Source: Alphaproteobacteria bacterium
Lineage (GTDB): Bacteria; Pseudomonadota; Alphaproteobacteria; GCA-2731375
Assembly: GCA_028281075.1 (NCBI GenBank)
Contig: JANQKO010000072.1
Span: forward strand, 1-13,935
Direction of reading: 5' to 3'
DNA length: 13,935 nucleotides
Positions 1-4,582 of this stretch are shown piece by piece. The notes beneath the pieces are model-generated. The model worked only from the letters and a program-made list of their open reading frames with translations, was not told the DNA's origin and searched no databases. Numbering within the stretch: the first letter of the stretch is position 1; each line of letters starts with the position of its first letter. The translations under genes were made by a program, and so were the position numbers.

Positions 1-281
1 TGGCCGGCCACGTAGGCGGCCGTCTTCGGCAGCTCGACGCCGCCGTCGTTTTCCAGCACCCGCATGACCGCCACCGAGACCGCCATCAGTGCCGGCTGGG
101 CGTTCGCCGTCAGGGTCAGTTCGTCCGCCGGACCCTCGAACATCAGCTTCGACAGGTGCTGCCCCAGCGCTTCGTCCACTTCCTCGAAGACGTAGCGGGC
201 GGTCGGCAGCGCCGCCGCCAGCTCCTGGCCCATGCCGACGGCCTGCGAGCCCTGGCCGGGAAATACGAATGCGCGCGCCAT
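1..281 (-). CDS. fabD: Malonyl-CoA:ACP transacylase FabD, N-terminal part (cut by window edge)
   Basis: FabD transfers malonyl groups from malonyl-CoA to acyl carrier protein and so supplies the extender unit for type II fatty acid synthesis in the cytoplasm. Reading leftwards from the ATG at 281-279, 93 complete codons are visible. The N-terminus MARAFVFPGQGSQAVGMGQ holds the family's FPGQGSQ motif, followed by LMFEGPADELTLTANAQPAL, which matches the usual substrate-binding region. The frame leaves the window at AYVAGH, just before the nucleophilic serine of the expected GHSxGE motif, so the active site lies outside. Family proteins are about 310 residues, so roughly a third is seen. No strong ribosome binding site is visible. 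The gene is divergent from rpsF, as in many alphaproteobacteria, and fabG and acpP would be expected further left. The identification is firm. Confidence 0.96.
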   Translation of the reverse strand, partial: MARAFVFPGQGSQAVGMGQELAAALPTARYVFEEVDEALGQHLSKLMFEGPADELTLTANAQPALMAVSVAVMRVLENDGGVELPKTAAYVAG

Positions 282-344
282 GGTCTGTCGTTACGTCCGT
301 TTCCTGGCTGTCCCCGGGGATGACGAAATGGTTAAGGCGCCCGA

Positions 345-372
345 TACATACTCCGGCCTGCGTTCCTGTCAA
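345..372 (-). promoter_or_regulatory. Candidate sigma-70-type promoter of fabD
   Basis: On the minus strand a perfect -35 box TTGACA (367-372) is followed after 16 bp by the weak -10-like TATGTA (345-350). This would start fabD transcription near 338, with a leader of about 57 nt. The -35 box lies only 6 bp from the -35 box of the divergent rpsF promoter. Based on sequence match only. Confidence 0.5.
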
Positions 373-378
373 GGCGGC

Positions 379-406
379 TTGAACCGACGGGCCGTTCGTG
401 TATAAG
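379..406 (+). promoter_or_regulatory. Candidate sigma-70-type promoter of the rpsF operon
   Basis: TTGAAC (379-384) and TATAAG (401-406) are separated by 16 bp, a good match to housekeeping sigma-factor boxes in an otherwise GC-rich region. The predicted start near 413 gives a leader of about 100 nt before rpsF, long enough for a control element. Confidence 0.6.
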
Positions 407-462
407 TGCCGCCGCCGCAAACAGCGCGATCCCTTGGGATTATCCGGGCTGGAGCCATGGAG

Positions 463-490
463 GCCGGCTTCCGCGGCGCATCGAGCCGGC
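463..490 (+). promoter_or_regulatory. Hairpin in the rpsF leader, candidate S6:S18 autoregulatory site
   Basis: GCCGGCT (463-469) and AGCCGGC (484-490) form a perfect 7-bp stem around a 14-nt loop that contains CCG. The hairpin ends just before the rpsF ribosome binding site (GGAGA, 496-500). In many bacteria the S6:S18 complex represses its own mRNA through a CCG-containing leader structure that mimics its 16S rRNA site. The position and the CCG fit that model, but I cannot match the full published consensus by eye. Confidence 0.35.
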
Positions 491-512
491 AATTTGGAGA
501 CGATCGAACGGC

Positions 513-977
513 ATGCCGTACTACGAAAACGTGTTCATCGCCCGACAGGACATCTCGGGCCAGCAGGTCGACGGCCTGCTCGAAAGTTTCGGCGAGATCA
601 TCAACCAGGGCGGCGGCAAGGTCGCCAAGCACGAATACTGGGGCCTGAAGAACCTGTCCTACAGGATCAAGAAGAACCGCAAGGGCCACTACGTGCTGAT
701 GAACCTGGACGCCCCGGCCGACGCCGTCCTCGAGATGGAGCGCAACATGCGCCTCAGCGAGGACGTGATCCGCTTCATGACGGTGCGTGTCGACGCGCTC
801 GAGGAAGGCCCGTCGGCCATGATGCAGAGCCGCTCGTCCCGCGACGGCCGCGACCGGCGCGGCGACCGCGGACCGCGCGACCGGCGCGACGACCGACGTG
901 ACGATCGCCGCGACGGCCCGCGTGAGCCGCGGCCGGCGCCGGCGGCCAGGGATGCCGCGCCGAAGGAGGCGAGCTGA
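513..977 (+). CDS. rpsF: Small ribosomal subunit protein S6 (bS6) with long charged tail
   Basis: S6 sits on the platform of the 30S subunit, where it binds 16S rRNA as a heterodimer with S18. The 154-residue product starts MPYYENVFIARQDISGQQVD and continues with the family core (NQGGGKVAKHEYWGLKNLSY, RIKKNRKGHYVLMNLDAP, then ERNMRLSEDVIRFMTVRVD) up to about residue 100. From about residue 107 it carries a tail of alternating Arg and Asp (RDRRDDRRDDRRDG and similar), then a Pro/Ala-rich end. Extended S6 tails are usual in Alphaproteobacteria; the basic core length is about 95-100. The ATG at 513 is supported by GGAGA 12 bases upstream and by the conserved MPYYE start. The stop overlaps the rpsR start by one base (TGATG), which suggests translational coupling. 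Identification is firm. Confidence 0.97.
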   Translation: MPYYENVFIARQDISGQQVDGLLESFGEIINQGGGKVAKHEYWGLKNLSYRIKKNRKGHYVLMNLDAPADAVLEMERNMRLSEDVIRFMTVRVDALEEGPSAMMQSRSSRDGRDRRGDRGPRDRRDDRRDDRRDGPREPRPAPAARDAAPKEAS

Positions 978-1234
978 TGGCCCAGGATATCAAGATCAGC
1001 CAGCTGCCGATCCGCCGGCCGTTCCATCGCCGGCGCAAGACCTGCCCGTTCTCCGGCGCCGGCGCGCCGAAGATCGACTACAAGGACGTGAAGCTGCTGC
1101 AGCGCTTCGTGTCCGAGCGCGGCAAGATCGTGCCCAGCCGCATCACCGCGGTCTCGGCCAAGAAGCAGCGCGAGCTGGCCCGGGCGATCAAGCGCGCACG
1201 CAACCTGGCGCTGCTGCCGTTCGTGATCCAGTAG
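977..1234 (+). CDS. rpsR: Small ribosomal subunit protein S18 (bS18)
   Basis: S18 pairs with S6 on the 30S platform. The 85-residue product has the family length and signatures: RRPFHRRRKTCPFSGAGAPK near the N-terminus, IDYKDVKLLQRFVSERGKI in the middle, and PSRITAVSAKKQRELARAIK with RARNLALLPFV at the C-terminus. The ATG at 977 overlaps the rpsF stop in TGATG, and the strong Shine-Dalgarno AAGGAGG (963-969) lies seven bases upstream inside the rpsF end. This lets S18 be made in step with its partner S6 while also initiating efficiently on its own. No anomaly is seen. Confidence 0.97.
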   Translation: MAQDIKISQLPIRRPFHRRRKTCPFSGAGAPKIDYKDVKLLQRFVSERGKIVPSRITAVSAKKQRELARAIKRARNLALLPFVIQ

Positions 1235-1270
1235 CCGCCCGTCGGCCCCGGCCGACCGGGCACGCCCGCC

Positions 1271-2251
1271 ATGCCGCAGCAGACCACGATAGCGATCGCC
1301 GCCGGCGGCGTTAGCGCGCTGCTGTTCTTCGGCCTGTTCGCCGGTTTCTTCCCCGGCGCCCCGCTCGCCGCGCTGACCGCGGTGCCGCTGTTCGCGGCCG
1401 GGCTCGGTCTCGGTCTGCCGGGGGCGGTCATGGCCGCCGGGGCCGGCGTCGTGGTCATCGTCCTGGTCGTCACCTTCATCGCCACGGGCGACGGCGGCTT
1501 TCTGCCGGCCATCCTCACCTTTCTCGCCCTGCATGCCGCGCCGGCCGTGATCCTGAGCCGCCAGGCCCTGCTCTCGCGGCCGTCGCCGCAGGGTCAGGAA
1601 TGGTATCCGGCGGGGCTGCTGGTGGCCTGGCTGGCGGGCATCGTCACCGCCTATTTCGCCCTGGCGCTGCTGTTTTTCGCCTTGCAGGGCACCGGCCTGC
1701 TGACGGTGATCGAGAACCTGATCGCGGCCATGGCCGGGGCGCTGAGCGGAGCCAATCCCGAGCTGTTCGGCACCGAAGCGCCGCTCTCGCCGGACGACAT
1801 TCCCGCCATCGCCCCCTTCATTCCGGGCGTGTTCGCCGCCTCGATCATGGTTTTCGTCGTCATCAGCGGCGCCCTGGCGCAGGCCTTGCTGACCCGGTTC
1901 AAACGCAATATCCGGCCCGGCGGCGGCTTTACCGAGCTGACGCTGCCGATGCCCATGCTCTATGCCTTCGGCGTCGCCCTGGCGCTGTCGCTGACGACCG
2001 GCAATCTGGGCATGATCGGCAAGACGCTTGCAGTAATCCTGGCGGTGGCGTATCTCCTGCAGGGATTGGCGGTGCTGCATGCCTGGGCGCGCCGCTGGAA
2101 GGGCGCGTCCATCGTGCTGACGCTGCTTTACCTGGCATTGATTCTGGTCTGGCCGGCCCCGGTTCTGGTGGTCGGCCTCGGACTCGTCGAACAAGTGGCC
2201 CACCTGCGCCGGCGCGGCGCCGGCGGCGGCCCCGGCGCGGAGGACGAATGA
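1271..2251 (+). CDS. DUF2232-type integral membrane protein
   Basis: This 326-residue protein is almost entirely hydrophobic, with roughly eight predicted membrane segments separated by short loops. Examples are near residues 5-30, 35-70 (AGLGLGLPGAVMAAGAG), 75-95, 110-145, 185-210, 220-245, 250-270 and 280-305. A longer polar loop around residues 155-180 (NPELFGTEAPLSPDDIPAI) and an Arg-rich, acidic C-terminus (LRRRGAGGGPGAEDE) are probably outside the membrane. Membrane proteins annotated as DUF2232 (YybS-like) typically occupy this slot between rpsR and rplI in Alphaproteobacteria, and the family call rests on that position plus topology. The function is unknown to me, and no catalytic motif is visible. 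The start ATG has no clear Shine-Dalgarno. Its stop overlaps the rplI ATG by one base. Confidence 0.8.
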   Translation: MPQQTTIAIAAGGVSALLFFGLFAGFFPGAPLAALTAVPLFAAGLGLGLPGAVMAAGAGVVVIVLVVTFIATGDGGFLPAILTFLALHAAPAVILSRQALLSRPSPQGQEWYPAGLLVAWLAGIVTAYFALALLFFALQGTGLLTVIENLIAAMAGALSGANPELFGTEAPLSPDDIPAIAPFIPGVFAASIMVFVVISGALAQALLTRFKRNIRPGGGFTELTLPMPMLYAFGVALALSLTTGNLGMIGKTLAVILAVAYLLQGLAVLHAWARRWKGASIVLTLLYLALILVWPAPVLVVGLGLVEQVAHLRRRGAGGGPGAEDE

Positions 2252-2865
2252 TGGAAGTGATTTTGCTGGAGCGCATCGAGCGGCTCGGTCAGATGGGCGA
2301 CGTGGTCAGGGTCAAGGACGGCTATGCCCGCAACTACCTGCTGCCGCAGAAGAAGGCGCTGCGCGCGACCAAGGACAACATGTCCCATTTCGAGGGTCAG
2401 CGGTCCCAGCTCGAGGCGCAGAACCTGGAACGGCGGAACGAGGCCGAGGCCGCGGCCGGCCGCATGGAAGGCCTGAGCTGCGTGCTGGTCCGTCAGGCCA
2501 GCGACATGGGCCAGCTCTACGGCTCGGTCTCGGCGCGCGACATCGCCGACGCGCTCGGTGACGGCGGCGTCAAGATCGACAAGCGGCAGGTCTCGCTGGA
2601 CCGGCCGATCAAGACCTTGGGCATCCACGGCGTTCGCATCATCCTGCACCCGGAAGTCTTCGTGCAGGTCGACGTCAACGTCGCCCGCAGCGAGGCCGAG
2701 GCCGAGCAGCAGGCAGCGGAAGCCGGCGACCTTTTCGAGGACGAGGATGCCGCGGCGGCGGCGCAGGCCGAGGCCGAAGAGGCCCTGGCCGACGGCGAAG
2801 ATTCAGAAGCAACCGACACCGACACCGAAGCCGCGCCGGCCGAGACCGACGGCCCGCCGGCCTAG
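2251..2865 (+). CDS. rplI: Large ribosomal subunit protein L9 (bL9) with acidic C-terminal tail
   Basis: L9 binds 23S rRNA near the base of the L1 stalk and reaches out towards the neighbouring ribosome. The 204-residue product opens with the highly conserved N-domain MEVILLERIERLGQMGDVV and VKDGYARNYLLPQKKALRAT, followed by the connecting helix (about residues 40-75). The C-domain follows, with GQLYGSVSARDIADAL and LGIHGVRIILHPEVFVQVDV. After about residue 150 it has an Ala/Glu/Asp-rich tail of some 50 residues, common in alphaproteobacterial L9. Two adjacent ATGs exist (2248 and 2251). I choose 2251 because GGAGG (2239-2243) is then seven bases away and the protein begins MEVILLE as in homologues. 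The TGATG overlap with the preceding gene suggests coupling. Confidence 0.96.
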   Translation: MEVILLERIERLGQMGDVVRVKDGYARNYLLPQKKALRATKDNMSHFEGQRSQLEAQNLERRNEAEAAAGRMEGLSCVLVRQASDMGQLYGSVSARDIADALGDGGVKIDKRQVSLDRPIKTLGIHGVRIILHPEVFVQVDVNVARSEAEAEQQAAEAGDLFEDEDAAAAAQAEAEEALADGEDSEATDTDTEAAPAETDGPPA

Positions 2866-2896
2866 CACGCATCCAGCGCCCCACCGGCACGGACCG

Positions 2897-2922
2897 CGCC
2901 CGGCATACACCGATGCCGGGCG
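2897..2922 (+). terminator. Hairpin downstream of rplI, probable operon terminator
   Basis: CGCCCGGCAT and ATGCCGGGCG form a perfect 10-bp GC-rich stem with a 6-nt loop (ACACCG), 31 bases after the rplI stop. Only TT follows, not a real T-run, so termination may be weak or Rho-assisted, or the hairpin may only protect the 3' end of the mRNA. Confidence 0.5.
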
Positions 2923-2945
2923 TTCGGCCGGCGGGTTCCGCCCGT

Positions 2946-2960
2946 GACCACCCGGTGGTC
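2946..2960. promoter_or_regulatory. 15-bp palindrome upstream of the cfa promoter, possible operator
   Basis: GACCACC-C-GGTGGTC is a perfect inverted repeat with 7-bp arms, placed 16 bp before the candidate -35 box at 2976. A related palindrome lies at 3051-3067. Dyad symmetry in this place fits a dimeric regulator site, but no regulator is identified. Confidence 0.3.
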
Positions 2961-2975
2961 GCGGGGCCGATACAC

Positions 2976-3003
2976 TTGCGCCGGTCATGATCTCGGGTAA
3001 CAT
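2976..3003 (+). promoter_or_regulatory. Candidate promoter of the cfa gene
   Basis: TTGCGC (2976-2981) and TAACAT (2998-3003) are spaced 16 bp apart. A start near 3010 would give a leader of about 83 nt that includes the hairpin at 3026-3047. No better promoter is visible between that hairpin and the start codon. Confidence 0.4.
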
Positions 3004-3025
3004 TCCTGTGATGGTTCTTTTCGTG

Positions 3026-3047
3026 ACAGCCGCTACGCGGCTGTTTT
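3026..3047 (+). terminator. Intrinsic-terminator-like hairpin inside the cfa leader
   Basis: ACAGCCGC (3026-3033) and GCGGCTGT (3037-3044) make a perfect 8-bp stem with a 3-nt loop, and the descending arm runs into TTTT (3044-3047). It could be a second stop for rplI read-through. If the promoter at 2976-3003 is real, it would instead act as an attenuator in the cfa leader. Confidence 0.5.
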
Positions 3048-3050
3048 GCG

Positions 3051-3067
3051 GTGGACCACCGGTCCAC
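3051..3067. promoter_or_regulatory. 17-bp palindrome just upstream of cfa
   Basis: GTGGACC-ACC-GGTCCAC is a perfect inverted repeat with 7-bp arms. It shares GACCACC followed by CGGT with the palindrome at 2946-2960. In RNA it would form a second hairpin right after the terminator-like one. The purine-rich AAGGGAGG follows it at 3068-3075. Confidence 0.35.
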
Positions 3068-3092
3068 AAGGGAGGACGGGGCCGAGAGACAG

Positions 3093-4334
3093 ATGCTGCT
3101 GGCGCGAATGCTCGATCATGTGATCCGGGCTGGCAAACTAACGCTGATCGATGCCAATGGCCGGATACACATTTTCGAAGGCGACCGTGACGGGCCGGAC
3201 GTACAGGTCCGACTGACCGACACGGCGCTGCACAGGCGCATTCCGCTTCATCCGGTGCTGGCCATGGGCGAAGCCTATATGGACGGCACCCTGGTCATCG
3301 AGGCGGGCGGCCTGCGGGATTTCATCGAGATTTTCGCCATGAATCTCGGCGGCCGGCGGCGCCTGCACTGGCTGTCGGCCGCGGCCTATGGCTGGCGCAA
3401 GCTCTGCCGGGTGTTCGCCCAGTACAATCCGGTGCCGCGGGCACGGCGCAACGTCGCCCATCACTACGATCTCTCGGACACCCTCTACGACCTGTTCCTC
3501 GACCACGACCGACAGTATTCCTGCGCCTATTTCGCCGATCCCAGCGACGATCTGGAGATGGCGCAGCTTCACAAGAAGAACCACATCGCCGCCAAGCTGC
3601 TGTTGCGGCCGGGGCAGCGGGTTCTCGACATCGGCTCGGGCTGGGGCGGGCTGGGCCTGCATCTGGCCGAGGCCGGCGGCGCCGACGTCACCGGCGTGAC
3701 GCTCTCCGACCATCAGCACGCCTATGCCAACGCCCGGGCACAGCGGGCCGGCCTCGGCGACCGCGTGCGGTTCGAGCTGCGCGACTATCGCCAGCTCGAC
3801 GGCCGCTACGACCGCATCGTCTCGGTCGGCATGTTCGAGCATGTCGGCATCCGCCACTACCGCACCTTCTTCGACAAGCTGCACCAGCTCCTGGCCGACG
3901 ACGGCGTGGCGCTGCTGCACACGATCGGCCGAGCCGAGGGCCCGGGCGCGACCGATCCGTTCGTCGACAAGTACATCTTCCCCGGCGGCTACGCGCCGGC
4001 GCTGTCCGAAGTGACGCCGGTCATCGAGCGCGCCGGCTTCTACATCACCGATATCGAGGTGTTGCGGCTGCACTATGCCGAGACGCTGCGATGCTGGCAC
4101 GAAAACTTCCAGCGCAACCGCGACCGGGTGCGCGAGATCTACGACGAGCGGTTCTGCCGCATGTGGGAATCCTATCTGCTGGGCGCCGAGATGGCTTTCC
4201 GGCATGTCGGCCACGTGGTCTTCCAGATCCAGCTCGCCAAGCACCAGGACGCGGTGCCGCTGACCCGCGACTACATCACCGATTACGACCGCGCGGCGAT
4301 GCGGCCGGCCACGCGGGTGGCCCGCACCGGATGA
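3093..4334 (+). CDS. cfa: Cyclopropane-fatty-acyl-phospholipid synthase (SAM-dependent, Cfa family)
   Basis: The enzyme adds a methylene bridge from S-adenosylmethionine to the double bond of unsaturated acyl chains in membrane phospholipids, a modification linked to stationary phase and acid stress. The 413-residue product shows the family pattern: an N-terminal lipid-binding part (LGEAYMDGTL, about 55-65), HYDLSD (124-129), YSCAYF (142-147), the SAM-binding glycine loop VLDIGSGWGGLGLHLAE (177-193), VTLSDHQ, VSVGMFEHVG with the conserved Glu, YIFPGGY, and LRCWHENFQ. Length agrees with bacterial Cfa. The ATG at 3093 gives the usual N-terminus (MLLARMLDHVIRAGKL); GAGAG (3084-3088) lies four bases upstream, whereas the stronger AAGGGAGG is 17 bases away, too far to be optimal. 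A GTG at 3051 in the same frame lies inside a palindrome and has no ribosome binding site. The gene appears monocistronic. It could also be named CfaA; the exact lipid product is not shown by sequence. Confidence 0.93.
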   Translation: MLLARMLDHVIRAGKLTLIDANGRIHIFEGDRDGPDVQVRLTDTALHRRIPLHPVLAMGEAYMDGTLVIEAGGLRDFIEIFAMNLGGRRRLHWLSAAAYGWRKLCRVFAQYNPVPRARRNVAHHYDLSDTLYDLFLDHDRQYSCAYFADPSDDLEMAQLHKKNHIAAKLLLRPGQRVLDIGSGWGGLGLHLAEAGGADVTGVTLSDHQHAYANARAQRAGLGDRVRFELRDYRQLDGRYDRIVSVGMFEHVGIRHYRTFFDKLHQLLADDGVALLHTIGRAEGPGATDPFVDKYIFPGGYAPALSEVTPVIERAGFYITDIEVLRLHYAETLRCWHENFQRNRDRVREIYDERFCRMWESYLLGAEMAFRHVGHVVFQIQLAKHQDAVPLTRDYITDYDRAAMRPATRVARTG

Positions 4335-4407
4335 TTCGCCGCGAACGCCGGTCCCGGCGCGGCCGCCGGCCGGACCCGGCCGCCGGCGCGCGGGCCGGCG
4401 CGAAACG

Positions 4408-4515
4408 TTGTCCACCGCCGGTTTGACGCACCCCGCGCCGCCAATGCCGTTCGCCGCCTTGGCAAGGCCGGCGCCATCCACAAAACTGTCCACATGTGGA
4501 CACCGGCCATCCACG
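4408..4515. promoter_or_regulatory. Cluster of DnaA-box-like 9-mers upstream of dnaB
   Basis: Within the 248-bp gap 4335-4582 I see five 9-mers close to the DnaA box TTATCCACA or its GC-rich form TTGTCCACA. They are TTGTCCACC (4408-4416), CCATCCACA (4474-4482), CTGTCCACA (4486-4494), the inverted GTGTCCACA (4503-4495) and CCATCCACG (4507-4515). Four of them lie within 42 bp. None is a perfect box, and there is no AT-rich unwinding region, so this looks more like a DnaA-responsive control region than an origin. The left part of the gap (4335-4407) is only very GC-rich repeats of the CGGCCGCCGG type, with no T-run that would make a clear terminator. Confidence 0.4.
4487..4502. repeat. Perfect 16-bp palindrome upstream of dnaB
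   Basis: TGTCCACATGTGGACA is a perfect palindrome with no spacer. It is made by two DnaA-box-like sequences meeting head to head. It may be a double DnaA site or the operator of another dimeric regulator. Confidence 0.5.
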
Positions 4516-4567
4516 ACATAGTTCGGCCCGCGCGCCGGTTATCGGCGCGCCGCCGGCCGGCCCGTGA

Positions 4568-4573
4568 TATGGT
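4568..4573 (+). promoter_or_regulatory. Candidate -10 box for a leaderless or near-leaderless dnaB transcript
   Basis: TATGGT lies nine bases before the dnaB ATG at 4583, with no Shine-Dalgarno between. Transcription would begin at or within a few bases of the start codon. No convincing -35 box is seen at the right distance. The cvpA gene in this window has the same layout. Confidence 0.4.
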
Positions 4574-4582
4574 CCGCGCCCC

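Noticed and set aside
689..2203. Long minus-strand open frame opposite rpsF, rpsR and DUF2232
   Set aside because: It is rich in Arg, Gln, Gly and Asp with no family resemblance, and lies opposite well-recognised genes. Such frames arise from strong GC3 bias.
3051..3092. GTG at 3051 as the cfa start
   Set aside because: It lies inside a palindrome, has no ribosome binding site and adds residues not typical of the family. The ATG at 3093 gives the expected N-terminus.
2866..3092. tRNA or known riboswitch in the rplI-cfa gap
   Set aside because: No cloverleaf or TTC-loop consensus is visible. The hairpins are simple inverted repeats.
2987..3190. Small plus-strand ORF of 67 residues in the cfa leader
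   Set aside because: It runs through the terminator-like hairpin and into cfa in another frame, with no Shine-Dalgarno and no recognisable sequence.
3138..4514. Long minus-strand open frame opposite cfa
   Set aside because: It mirrors the codon structure of cfa, which has clear motifs on the plus strand. The translation is low-complexity and has no recognisable domain.
4408..4515. Chromosomal replication origin
   Set aside because: DnaA-like boxes are present, but there is no AT-rich unwinding region, no perfect boxes and no dnaA, parAB or other origin-linked genes nearby.
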